Source of the DNA: Nageia nagi
Lineage: Eukaryota > Pinophyta
Length of the DNA: 64,000 bases
Assembly: GCA_050084985.1 (NCBI GenBank)
Contig: JBITNC010000001.1
Location: forward strand, 70,122,001-70,186,000
Direction of reading: 5' to 3'
Part shown: positions 1 to 11,419 of the stretch, piece after piece
How the letters are laid out: each line of letters begins with the position of its first letter
Numbering within the stretch: the first letter of the stretch is position 1
Position numbers and translations under genes: made by a program
The notes under the pieces: model-generated
What the model saw: the letters and a program-made list of their open reading frames with translations, nothing else
Told to the model about the DNA's origin: nothing
The model's database searches: none

Positions 1-187
1 ATAAAATTTCATTCCCTCTAGCATATCACACTTTATTTCATTTGCAATATATATTACTAAAGAACATGTTTGCAAGTTTACAAAAAAGTTTACTTAAATA
101 TAACTAGGAAAGGTATGATGTATATGGGGATAAAACCCATAATCATGTGGTTATAAGTCACGATCTCTACCAATTTAGCTAATAAAG

Positions 188-412
188 ATGAGGGGAAGGG
201 GAGATGAAGGGGTGAAGGGGAAGGGCAAGTGGAGATGAAGGGGAATGGCAAGTGGAGATGAAGGGGAATGGCAAGTGGAGATGAAGGGGAAGGGGAAGTG
301 GAGATGAAGGGGAAGGGGAAGTGGATATGAAGTGGTGAAGGGGAAGGGGAAGTGGAGATGAATGGGTGAAAAATAAGGAGAAGTGGAGATGAAGGGGAGG
401 GGGAGAAGGGAA
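188..412. repeat. Purine-rich minisatellite
   Basis: About nine imperfect tandem units of roughly 18-24 bp, built from GATGAAGGGG, AAGGGGAAG and TGGA blocks. Nearly all purine lies on the plus strand. The opposite strand reads as a Pro/Leu/Ser/His-rich open frame, but its periodicity follows the DNA repeat and it matches no protein family I know, so I treat it as simple repeat DNA. Confidence 0.85.
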
Positions 413-639
413 GATAAACTTACCTATATTTTTTAGTCTCGATACCATTTGCATCCTCTCTTTCATGTAATGCATTCATAATTACCTCATGTTCTTGCAT
501 TTAAATATTCCATAATACTCTATTAGTATGCCTCCCTTTATATATGGATATTTTAATATTTATTTCTAGTATCAAATACAAGTAGTGAATAATTTTCTTA
601 TTTGCTTCATAATCTTTGTATGCTCCCAAACCATTCCTT

Positions 640-3225
640 CTTGATACTATTTTTTATAGCCATGTACCAACAACCACCATAGAACCTATTGCATACTCAA
701 ATCCATCATCATCATGTTGAGGATAAGTTAACTTATATTTTCTTTGAACACATCGAGACAACCAATAGTCTAATTCCTCTTCATTCCCCTCAAGTACCAT
801 AACTACATACACATGTCCTGCAAATAAAATTTATATCAATAAAGTGTGACATATAAAACTAGTTCATATATATACAAAAATGAGAATTCATATAAATAAA
901 CTATATAAAAAAAGAAAGTTTAAATTGCGTTAAATTACCTTCTTGTACAATGTCAAAAACCTGATCATAGTCCTCTAATGCAAACAATTGATTCTTCTCT
1001 TAAATGATTTTTTTTATCATGCACTTCCATAGGTGTTAAACATATTTGGTTCATTTCTCAACCCATTTTGTATTTATACATGCTTTTAATTCACCTACAA
1101 TATAAGAATAACAAAAACATGCAAGCTCCCTTATCCAAATACTCCATGTGCTTGCATTTGAACTCCTAAATGAATGCCATTTCATTGATCCATTAATTGT
1201 CTTAAAATCATGAAGACTCGTAATATTATTTTCTTCAACTAACCAAAAGTATCACTAAATCGTAGAATTCTCTTTTGATCTAGTAGATATATTGTATTGC
1301 ACCAATCCACAATTGTACATGCATATTGAAATTTTATTAAATCTTCAAATTTAAGTTGTTCTTTAGAAAGAGCTCTTTTCACACATGCACCAGCTCCATC
1401 ATGTTCACCTTTACCATGCTCATCTTCAAAAAAAGACCATATATATTGGATATTATATTCTCTATGCATTCTACTTAACTAATAAAACTTTGTCCATTCT
1501 TAAATTATCTCATATAGTTATTTGACCATATCAAATATTGTGCCATTTGAATATTTCATTCCTTCAAATTTGTATAGAATATCTTAAAGCAAAATTGGAT
1601 AAACTCTGATGAGTGTCATTGATTATCACTCACATAAAATTGGTACTCCCTTAAAACTTTTCAATTATCTTCTATACTATCATCTACATATCTATATACG
1701 ATATGAACAAAATTGGAAACCTGTTGAGAATTATAATATTGAGACTATATTTCTTCTTGTGGTGCTAGAGTATAGTTTTTTGCAAAGTCTACAACTAAGA
1801 ATATAGTTCCATATGGAAATATGTTTCTACATTAACAAAATTCATTATCAAGCCACTGAGTATATTGGAAATGTTTCACATATTTTGGAATCAAGTTACT
1901 CTTAAAATCATCCATAAATGTGTGTACACTAATCTTTTTAGTGATTAGATCAACACACTTCCCATTTTTTCCATCCTCAATGCGTACTCAACATTCTTGA
2001 ATTTTTTGATATCCATTAATATTTTTCCAAAATCATGTAAACTACTTTCATGTACACATTCTCTAAAAAATGAAAGGTTCCCACATATACTACATTGTCT
2101 TGAAATACATGCATTTGAATAAAATGATTGACCATATAAAATTTGAAAAAATAAACCTACTATAAACACATTGATAGATTCACTTGCCATATTAAAACCA
2201 CATCCTTGCAATAAGTTGTTAGTATACAAAGTACCATGTATATGTCAAAAACCTGATAATAATATCTAAATTGCATATGAGTTTTACAACAATATGTTAT
2301 TCTTTGCTTGTTAATTCTAACATACCAAGGTTTGCATTTCTCAAAAGATCTTTTACTTAGGCTAATATTAAAATTTACTTAACACTTTGTCATTTACAAA
2401 GTTATTGTACAATTGAGTTTGAGTCATATCTAAAAAGTGTTTTGCATGCTCAGGTTGATGATTTTTTTATCATGGAGATTTCCTTTATTTTAAAACATCT
2501 TTAATATTAAGATATAACCTTGTATGATCATACCAATATTTTTCAATTATGCATTTTATCTCATTAGTCAATTTTTTATCATACCTAGGAATTCTACTAC
2601 TAAAACTCCAACATTGGTTAGTTGGATAAATTTCAATACTTTTTCTTCTCTTTATAGCTCTTCGCAAAGTTTTAGGGTGTATATTTAGATATCCACTAAG
2701 ATTACCAATCATTTTTTCTTTACAATTGATCTATTTACTAAATCAGTTGTTATGCCTTGTCATGTCACATTCCTATCTTTAGATAGATTCTTCTTCCCAA
2801 TAGATTCCATGGCACTAGCAATGATGGATATAACTTGTCTTAAGGGTTCTTCTTTTTTCACACAAACACCTACAATTTTCATTACTCTTCTCATTTTTGA
2901 CATTCTCATTAATTGTAACATGAGTTGACATTGAAATCCTAGCTCCTTATTAAATAAAAATTGATCATATATTCTATTTGCATGTGTTCTCATTTTTCTC
3001 ATAAATATCGTACCAGGAACATTATCTAAGATATTATGTTCAATACATAAAAAAAATATTTATATCATCAATATTATCAAGATTCTCATTTTCAATATCA
3101 TTATCATGTGGATTTGAAGACATAATTAGATTTGAATACATACCTAGATTCGTGTCTATAGTTGGTACTCCAAGGCTAAGGGTTGGCTCACCAAAGTTTA
3201 CTATAGAGAGAAAAAATGGTAACAT
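640..3225 (-). pseudogene. Decayed uncharacterised transposase-like coding remnant
   Basis: Several minus-strand blocks in different frames appear to be pieces of one protein. In coding order they are: KTLRRAIKRRK and YWYDHTRLYLNIKDV (2,485-2,712); EHAKHFLDMTQTQLY (about 2,400-2,460); a Cys-rich block with CISRQCSIC (1,945-2,229); HGKGEHDGAGACVKRAL followed by VDWCN (1,239-1,469); and EGNEEELDYWLSRCVQRKY ending in GSMVVVGTW (about 655-830). Stops and frame changes separate them, so no product is expected. The combination of an HTR..N.KDV block, a Cys-rich block and a HGKG..DG.G..KRA block recalls an uncharacterised, transposon-like protein family that I remember from plant and animal genomes. 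I cannot name the superfamily and I saw no terminal inverted repeats. The start lies next to the copia insertion at 3,263, so 5' sequence may continue beyond 11,171. Assignment as transposase-like is inference. Confidence 0.45.
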
Positions 3226-3262
3226 ACAATAATTAATTAGTGACTTGTTGAGGACTTAGTCA

Positions 3263-3750
3263 TGATGAATTTAATCCTTTCTAAATAAATCTAAACTATT
3301 AATATATCATGGAGTTTCATACAAAATCAATACAAAAACTCAATAATATAACATAATCTCACAAATAACACAAGATATAAATAGTTCCCTCCTCCTTGAG
3401 AGTACATCCACTAACTAAGATCTTCTTATTCTGAATGACTCTCTTATAGAATATCTCTTCTCTCTTCAAACCCTAATCCTAGCTTTACAACAATTCCAAT
3501 ACAATAAGAGGGGGGTACCTCTTAATTTATAAGGAGAAACCCATCCTTTAGCCTCCCTTTAACCCAAAGGTAAGGTTAAAGATGTTTCTATTTTAATCCT
3601 ATTTCTAAATTTATTCTTCTTTCTATTTTTATTCCTTTAATGCTTTAAGGTATCTAAATATGCTTCAAGGTATCTAAAAATACTTTAAGCATTAAGTGAA
3701 TTTACATTTAAAGAGAAATATAATACATTATTACATTATAAATTCTAACA
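3263..3750 (-). repeat. 3' LTR of copia family B copy 1
   Basis: Read on the minus strand it starts TGTTAGAATTT and ends CA, the normal TG...CA ends. It contains a plus-strand TTTATAAGG box whose complement lies in the usual promoter position. It aligns along its length with 10,703-11,171 and with the LTRs of copy 3. Confidence 0.9.
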
Positions 3751-3760
3751 CTCCCCCTTA
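3751..3760 (-). other. Polypurine tract of copia family B copy 1
   Basis: The complement reads TAAGGGGGAG directly before the LTR start, the usual place for plus-strand DNA priming. Copies 2 and 3 have the same GGGGGAG next to TGTT. Confidence 0.8.
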
Positions 3761-5009
3761 ATGTAATATTGGGATAGAGCTTAGAGAAAGAAGAAAGAGA
3801 GTAAGAGAAAGTGTTCTCATCCAAAAATATACAAGAAAATATGATAAATTCTATATCATTAAGAAATAATCAAGATCTTAGTTTGATACTCATTACAACA
3901 CCATTTGACAAAATGGTTTACAATATAATCATTAACAACAACTAGTTTCACTGTAAGTATAATCGATCAACACTGAATTGATATATGAGCCTCTATGAGC
4001 TGTATAAAGTAACTTGTATTCTCAAGATGAAACTTGCAGGTTACAAGAAGCTCATAAACAAGACCAATTAGATGCATTATATAAACATTTATATCAATCA
4101 CAAGATAAATGAAATAAATAATATCATCCATAAACTAATCAATGATGCACTATAAGTCATTGCAAAGATGCCAAGCCAATACTTATAGTCATTTGTTGTA
4201 TATTTAAAACATGTGTTAATCAAATAAGAGCATATGCATATATAACAAACTCACATATGGATAACAAATAGTGCCAATAAACACATACTAATTCCTCACA
4301 CAGGATAACAAAAAAAAATGTACCATGAGTTCCTCATAGATAGCGAACTAACCATAGAGGTGTACATTTAGATCAATACTATACAATAAAAAATCCTCCT
4401 AGGGATGAATTTGTCATAATAGACATAAATTTATATAGGAATTCATAATTCACTCCCCCTTGAGGACAACTTCACAACCATATGAAACTATCAAAGTGAG
4501 CACACAAAGTTTTTTAATGTGGCTAGTGAGTAAATCAAGAGAGACAAATTCAAATGAATAGAGCTATAGTTGTTGCATCAAGAACTTTCTCATTGATACA
4601 ATGTGCTTGGATTTATGATACACTATAATTCATCCAATCTCATACTTATATTTACCAACAAAAGAAAGTATAAACAAAAGATACAAACCAAACAAAAGTT
4701 GAACAACTTTATTAATAAGGAAGAAATGATAATGGATTCAATAAGAATTCAACATTTACTTCCCTTTTAAAGGAAACTTCACCAACCCGATAGACTCCCT
4801 AAGCTTAATAAATTGAGCTTCAAAAAGGGGTGTGGTGAATAGATCACTAGAGTTTAAGATTGATGGACAATACTACAAGTGTAGAAGACCATCCAAAACC
4901 TTCTCTCTGATGAAGTGAGATTGGATTTCTACATGCTTTGTTCTTTGATAAAAAATATAGATTCTTTGCCAAACAATAGTTGAATAGTTATCTAAAGAAT
5001 TTAATGATC
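3761..5009 (-). other. 3' tail of copia family B copy 1 (non-coding)
   Basis: This stretch lies between the end of RNase H and the polypurine tract and has no coding signal. It matches the tails of copies 2 and 3 in order: a CCTCAAGGGGGAGTGAAG-like segment near 4,450, degenerate tandem units with GAACT/AGTTC pairs near 4,230-4,370, a TTGGCATCTTTG-like motif, and a segment rich in CTCTCTT near 3,780-3,810. A small hairpin (4,328-4,349, stem AGTTC/GAACT) is the counterpart of the hairpin array in copy 3. Confidence 0.6.
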
Positions 5010-7849
5010 ATACCTAACTTCTTTCATAAGATGCCTCAACCATATGGCTTCTTGGGCTGCAAGTGATATTACATGGTATTCAACCTTTATGGTAGAGAGT
5101 ACAGTAGTAGGTTGCTTCTTAGAAGCCTAAGAGATAGCACCTAAAACAATACTAAACACATAAGCAAAAGTTTATTATTTATCATATCTATCTCCTCCAT
5201 AATCAAAATCTAAAAAACTTAAGAGAACAAACAAAGGCAACTTGTCATATTTGAGAGCAAGATCCGTAGTGCCTACAACATACCTCAAAATTTGCTTAAT
5301 AGCATTGAAGTTCTTAACATATGGATTTTGCATAAAGTGAGCCATAAAATTCATGGGAAAGATAATATTTATCCTATAGATAGTCAAGTAAAGAAGACTA
5401 CTAATAAGTTTCCTGTAAGTTGTAGCATCTGCCAACTGAGAGTTGGAACTAAGAGACATAGTGATTCCAAGAGGGACAGGGATTGTAGCATGCTTACACT
5501 CTTCCATTCTAAACTCTTGCAATATATCTAATATATACTTGTATTAAACTAAGGTAAGTATAATATTTATATTGGTACACTTGGATACCAAGGTAGTAGT
5601 GCAATAGACCAAGGTCTATCATTTCAAAGGTTGCCTTAAGTTTGAAAATGCACTCTTGGATGAGGACTATATTGTTCCTTGTAATCAATAGATCATCAAC
5701 ATAAAGAAGAATCAAGATTAAGCCTTGTTCTTGGTTGAGAACATAAATATCTATATCAAATAATCATTTAGAAAAACCAATGTTCTCAAAGAGTCTTGAA
5801 ATCTTGTGGTACTAGGCCCTAGGTTCTTGCTTAAGTCCATATAAAGACATCTTTAACTTGTAAATAAAAGATTATTAGCCTTCCACAACAAACCCTTCTA
5901 GTTGATTCATGTAGATTTCCACATTTAATTCACCATTAATAAAATCACTCTTGACATCAAGTTGAAAAACTTTCCATCCCTAAGCTATAGAAAAAGCAAG
6001 AATTACCCTAACAGTAGGCATCTTTACCATTGGAGCAAAGGTTTTCTCATAATCAACTTCATATTTTTTAGCAAAACCCTTGGCTACTAATCTTGCTTTG
6101 TACTTCCCAATTTCTTCAATTGAATTATACTTTACCTTATAAAACCATTTGTTACCAATCACATTGCATTCATTAGGATAAAGAATCAAATCCTAGGTTT
6201 GATTCTTCATTAGAGCCTCATACTCCACTTTCATGGCATTCATCCAACATTCCTATTTGAAAGTTTCTTTGAAAAATAAGGGCTCATTCTTACTATCAAT
6301 TTTGGTAAATAATGATTTATTAAATTTCATACTCCTTATTATCCTTTTGGTTGGGGAGTTTTATTCCTTAGGTGATAAATCTATACTAACATATATCTAG
6401 ATAGGTGCAATAGAAGAATCATCATCTTTATCTAGGTTTTCACAAAGTAGATTCTTCAAGAAGTTCATTGAAATTGACATCCCTTGAAACAAAAATTGCT
6501 CTAGCAGAAGGTTGATATACCTGTAGCCTCTATGTTGATTATCATAACCAACAAAGATACACTTTTTAGATCTCTTATCCATCTTCCTTTTCTCAAGAAC
6601 AACAAAGGCATAAGCATCATAACCAAAGACCTTGAATTGAGAGATGTTAGGTTTCTTTCTTGTCCATGCGTCATATGAAATTTTTCTTTAAACTTCTTTC
6701 ATAAGACATCTATTTAAGATGTAGATTGTATATTTACATCTTCACCCCATAGGAAGCTAAGAAGATCACCCAACATACATCTAGCCATTTCCTTAATGGT
6801 TCTATTCTTCCTTTTAGTTACACCATTCTGTTGAGGAGTATAAGGTATTGCAAATTGCCTCTTGATTCCATACTTGGTATAGTAATCATTGAATTCATTG
6901 CTATAATACTTACCCCCATTATCAGATCTTAACATCTTAATTTTGAATCTAGACTAATTTTCTACCAAGGCTTTGAAATCTTTGAACCTATCAAAGGTTT
7001 GATCCTTGTGTTCTAAAAGATAACCAAATATTATCCTACTAAAATTATCAATAAAGCTTAAAATATAAGATGCTCCCCTTAGAGACTTCATTAGAAGTGG
7101 ACCCATTAAATATGAATGCACAAGCTAAAGAAGTTGATTTTCTCTACTTACCTTATCCTTAGCAAATTTTTGTCGATTCATTTTACCTAGAATGCACTTC
7201 TCACAAAGACCAATTGTAGACGATATTATAGGTGAACCTTCCACAAATTCATGACCTTTCATAATTGAATGTTCTTATGATTAAGGTGGCCTAAAAAATG
7301 GTGTCAAAGATTGCCTCTAGAGCAAACATTAGTTGCTAGGCAAATCTTTGTTAGAGATTGAACCACAATGTAAGATCATCTTTCACTGATCCTTTCACCA
7401 AAGTGGCAAGACCCTTTTTCATGCACCAAGAGTGTGAGTTAAACTCAAAAAAGTAACCTTTCCTTGCAACTTGAATGAAAAAAAGAAGATTCATAATGAG
7501 TGTAGGCACATAAAGCACATTCTCAAGAATTCTTCTTTCCAACCATACACTCCCAATACCTTGAACTTCAAGGACTGAACTATCACTTATCACAACTGCA
7601 TCTTTTTTATACTTATGAAAGTTTTCAAACTTATATTTTTCAAAACACATATGATTAGTGCATCCATAATCAACAATCCAATCATAGGAAAAAGTGCAAT
7701 ACTTAGAGTAAAAAGTAGTAACATAACTAGAATGTTTATTTTTCTCCTTATTATTAGAATTGTTTGATTTTTTATATCCTTTTCCACCTTGACCTTTCTT
7801 TTTCTTGAAGCAGTCAACTTTCTTATGGCCATATATGCCATAGAAATTA
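5010..7849 (-). pseudogene. Copia pol remnant (protease, integrase, RT, RNase H), family B copy 1
   Basis: Decayed pol read right to left. The aspartic protease block has WIVDYGCTNHMCF near 7,650, where the residue after the catalytic Asp is Tyr instead of the usual Ser/Thr. A pre-integrase segment follows (CILGK... near 7,180). The integrase core shows LRSDNGGKYY, then YTPQQNG and RKNRTI (6,714-6,935). The RT shows WFYKVKYNS..KYKARLVAKGFA (6,060-6,170) and the catalytic YVDD as LLYVDDLLIT (about 5,680-5,710). RNase H keeps only DFDYGGDR near 5,185. Frame changes and stops occur throughout, so no polyprotein is made. Close parallels in order and wording exist in copies 2 and 3. The fragment boundaries given are approximate. 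Confidence 0.85.
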
Positions 7850-8691
7850 AATTTCCATCTTACTCTTTCTTTTTCTTATAGTAATCAGCTTCCATATGAC
7901 CATAGATGTTACAAAAATTATAATTTCCATCAAATTTATCTTTGGTTCTCTTGGACTTATCTTGACCATAATTTTTTCTATTTCCACTATTCTTGAAGTT
8001 CTTCTTAGGATCATGAGAACCATTCTTTTAATTATGATCCTTTTTTTTAAAGTGAGGCTTCATTGGTCCTAATGACATAGAGTATTCCTTAGGAGTGGTG
8101 AGCAAAGCTTTATTGTTAAATGTTTTCTCATGTTTTAATAGATGCCTAGATAGACTTTCTAAGGAGATCACTTTTTTCTTATCATCAAGCTTAGTTTCAA
8201 TAATAGTCACAAAATGGATAAACTTAGTAGAAAGGCTTTGAAGGATGATGGAATTCAAAAACTCATCATTGATCTAATTACAACCACATCACACAAGTTA
8301 AGTCCTAAGATCAATGATCTTATTCAGATATATTACCACACTTTCTTTTTCTTCTTGATAAGATTGTAGTAATTTTTAAAGAATGGTAAACCTCCTAGAG
8401 GCTTTAGTGCCAAGATAAATACTTTTTATTTTATCCCAAGATTCCTTTGCAGAGTTTAAAGAAGATATCATGAGAAGGATCTCATCTAAAACTACATGAA
8501 AGATCATAGAGGTTGTCAAATCATTCTTTGTGTTGTAAGCTTCAAGTTCCTTCTCTCCAAATAAAGTAACTTGGGTTTTCATTAATAATCATACAAAGTT
8601 TTTATGCTTAAAGTTTTGATTTCATTCTAGGTTCCCAAATGCCAAATTTAGAACCATCCAAGATATGCTTGGGTGCAAAAGTGTCTTCCAT
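7850..8691 (-). pseudogene. Copia gag remnant, family B copy 1
   Basis: The reading begins with ATG at 8,689-8,691 (MEDTFAPKHILDGSKFGIW), the N-terminal pattern of copia Gag in the UBN2/DUF4219 group. Further pieces are at 8,376-8,582 (ELEAYNTKNDL and SWDKIKSIY) and 8,028-8,258. Two decayed zinc knuckles follow: FCNIYGHMEADYY near 7,880-7,920, which lacks some of the Cys ligands, and FYGIYGHKKVDCF near 7,800-7,850. The same start is found in copy 2 at 36,447. Several frameshifts and stops break it. Confidence 0.8.
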
Positions 8692-9403
8692 TGCTACAAA
8701 ATAATATGAAAGAGATAAATAATGTAAGAATATATGTTGAATTTAAAAAACAAAACATCATGTAAATACATGTATGAACTAATCAACAAATCAAATGCTG
8801 AACTAATAACAAGAATAATAATTATACATCCAACATCTTCATCACCAAGGATAATTGTAAAGAGTTGAGGCTTGTTTTCTTGTCTAAAAATTAGGCCTTC
8901 ACCTAGATGCCCGTAAAGAGCCCAAGTCCTACTAATCCTTAACTAATTATACTTGGGAAGCAATATACTCTTATAATAAGAATTACTAGCCATTTTTTAA
9001 GGTTGTGATGTATATTGGATCTGCTAAATTAATTATCTTGATTAAGTTTTCAATTTTCCTCTTAGGTTATCAGGATAATCCTTGAATGGAGAAGTAGACA
9101 TGTGGTATCACTATACACATACATGTCACCTATGTGGAGTTAAATTAAAACCAATAAAGGAATTAGGGGTAATTGAGAAGTATGAATTTTTCACCATTCA
9201 GGTCATCTAATTAAAAGGCTCCAATTTACCTTATCCTCACCTCATGGCTCCCCAAACAAGTCATGTGTGGAATAATCGCATGAATGTGTTCATTTTATGG
9301 AAAACATTTTTCAATGTTTTGTGTACTTTATATATATAAAATGCAAAATAATAAAAATGCTTTAAATATAAACTTCATCCATACTTTTACTATAGGTATA
9401 AGC

Positions 9404-9655
9404 TAAAGAGTCCAATGGGTTTTGTTACAACCTCTAATGGATCTCTTTTAAAAAAGGCTCATTAATTTAAGTACCCACATTAATTTAAATAAAAACATTT
9501 GAACCCTAAGATTCCAATGGGTATTGTTAAAAACCCCTAATGGATATCTTTTAACAAAGGCTCATTAATTTAAGTAACAACATTTGAACCCTAAGAGTCT
9601 AATGGGTATTGTTGAAAACCCCTAATGGATCTCTATACAAAAAAGGTTCATTAAA
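9404..9655. repeat. Three tandem units in the copia leader
   Basis: Units start at about 9,404, 9,507 and 9,591. Each contains AATGGGT.TTGTT, CTAATGGAT.TCT and AAAGG.TCATTAA. The spacing is about 103 and 84 bases. Copy 2 has a single related unit near 35,610-35,650 on the other strand, so the repeat number differs between family members. Confidence 0.7.
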
Positions 9656-10184
9656 TTCTCCCCCTTGTTACTTGAAAATAAATAATTCTGTTAGCCATTC
9701 ACATATGCAATAATTATGCTTTAGGAAAAAATTTAAAATTATTTCTCTTTAAAAAATACCCAAACACAAGTTTGCATGCATAATTAATATGAACATTAAG
9801 ACAAAAAATTAATTCATGCTAACAATGAATCCTTGTATGTGATAAATGTATTCATCCACATTAATCCAAGCTTTCATTAACTTATACAAGATTAAAAAAG
9901 TTATTAAGTGCTTAAATTAAGTTTGTAAAATAGCACTTAAATAAAGCAAGTTAGTAATTTAGTAAGTTGTAATATATATATAAGCTTGAATGTTAAAAAT
10001 ATGCAATGTTTTAAAAACTTGCAATATTGTCTGTTGAAGCAAAGGAGGGCATGAATGGATGGTTGAATTTTTTTTATTTGCTTTTTTTTATAAATATATT
10101 GTAATTAATAAATAAACCTGTTAATTTGTAATAACAAAATTTTTAATTTTTAAATCTGTATATGTTTTTTTTTAAATATACTAC

Positions 10185-10345
10185 CTTGTATGCATGCAAT
10201 AATGTATAATATTTGCATGCATATGCATATTTTTAGCATGATATGCATGCTTTTTTATTTTTTTCTTTCATGCATGCAATAATGCATGCTCTTTTTTTCA
10301 TGAATGCAATAATGTATGTCTTTTTTATGCATGTAGTAATGCATG
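10185..10345. repeat. CATGCA (RY-type) repeat block in the copia leader
   Basis: Five or so units of the form ATGCATGCAATAATGCATG, separated by T-rich runs. Each unit is close to a palindrome, and the block could form cruciforms or RNA hairpins. No other part of the window shows this motif at comparable density. Confidence 0.7.
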
Positions 10346-10688
10346 TTTTTTTTTACAAACAAACCAGTATTATAAAAAAAAATGTAGTAACAACATTATG
10401 GTAAAAATTTGCAAAACTTGCAAATTTAGCTACACATTAAGCAATTTATTAAAAATTGCAACTAACAAATTATTATTAGAGATAATAAGTATAGCAATTG
10501 AACTAACATGTTAGTAAATAAAAAATAAATTTTGCTAAACTTAAGCTCATCACAAAAATTAGTGATAAAAGGAAATTTTGACAAGAAGAGATAGAAGATT
10601 ATACCTTCAAACCTTTTTACCTCAAAAAGTAGATGTAGTAGGTGAAGAAATAACCCTCAAAGACATTGATGAGAAGCCTCCAAGAATT

Positions 10689-10700
10689 GCTCTGATACCA
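10689..10700 (-). other. Primer-binding site of copia family B copy 1
   Basis: On the minus strand this reads TGGTATCAGAGC, complementary to the 3' end of plant initiator methionine tRNA. It lies two bases inside the 5' LTR and fixes the element's orientation. Confidence 0.92.
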
Positions 10701-10702
10701 GT

Positions 10703-11171
10703 TGATGAATTTAATCCTTTCTGAATAAACTCTAAACAACTAACATCTCATGGAGGTTCATACAACATCAATACAAAAACTCAATAACATAATGCAATCT
10801 CAAAAATAACACAATATATAAGTGGTTCTTCCCCCTTGAGAGTATGTCCACTAACTAAGATCTTCTTATTCTAAATGAATTTCTTATAGAATATCTCTTT
10901 TCTCTTCAAACTCTAATTCTAACTTTACAACAATTCAAATACAATGAGAGGAGGGGTACCTCTCAATTTATAAGGAGAAACCAATCCTTTAACCTCCCTT
11001 TAACCCAAGGGTAAGGTTAAATATGTTTCTATTTTAATCCTATTTTTAAATTTATTCCTCTTTCTATTTTTATTCCCTTAATGCTTTAAGGTATCTAAAG
11101 ATACTTTAAGCATTAAGTGAATTTACATTTAAAGAGAAATATAATACAATATTACATTATAAATTATAACA
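10703..11171 (-). repeat. 5' LTR of copia family B copy 1
   Basis: Partner of 3,263-3,750. On the minus strand it begins TGTTATAATTT and ends CA. It is followed on the plus strand by AATCA, which differs at one base from the AGTCA before the other LTR. Confidence 0.9.
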
Positions 11172-11419
11172 AATCAAGCATTAAGCTAATAGTTAGTTGA
11201 AATTAAAGAAATTAAGTAACCAATATATAGTGGCATTATGTAAAGTCAAGGAAAATAAAAACTTAAACTTTAAACCCTTAAGCCTTAAATAAACCAACAT
11301 ATATAGTGGCATTATGTGACATATATGCTTATCCTAATTTGAAGAGCATTAAAGAGTTGATAGGACATAACATGTTAAACACCATTGGCCAAATTATTTT
11401 TAACCTCATTTGCCAAACC

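Larger units (their letters stand above)
8692..10688 (-). other. Long untranslated leader of copia family B copy 1
   Basis: About 2 kb between the primer-binding site and the gag start, without coding potential. The gag-proximal part (8,870-9,060) aligns with 35,960-36,160 of copy 2, which includes a CACCTAGATGCC segment and its neighbours. It contains three tandem units near 9,404-9,660 and a repeat of CATGCA type near 10,185-10,345, listed separately. A leader this long is unusual for a plant copia element. Confidence 0.6.
3263..11171 (-). mobile_element. Full-length Ty1-copia retrotransposon, family B copy 1 (old)
   Basis: Two related direct repeats (3,263-3,750 and 10,703-11,171) bound an internal region read on the minus strand. 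Beside the right repeat is a 12-base match to the 3' end of initiator methionine tRNA (primer-binding site), so the right repeat is the 5' LTR. Beside the left repeat is a polypurine tract. The flanking five bases are AGTCA (3,258-3,262) and AATCA (11,172-11,176), a target-site duplication with one mismatch. Internal order is a leader of about 2 kb, gag, protease, integrase, reverse transcriptase, RNase H and a tail of about 1.2 kb, which is copia order. The LTRs differ at roughly one base in eight over the 70 bases I compared, and all coding parts are broken, so this is an old copy. Copies 2 (35.6-41.6 kb) and 3 (54.3-58.4 kb) belong to the same family. Confidence 0.9.

Noticed and set aside
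179-475. A 98-codon minus-strand open frame rich in Pro, Leu, Ser and His
   Set aside because: It follows the periodicity of the purine-rich minisatellite and has no domain.
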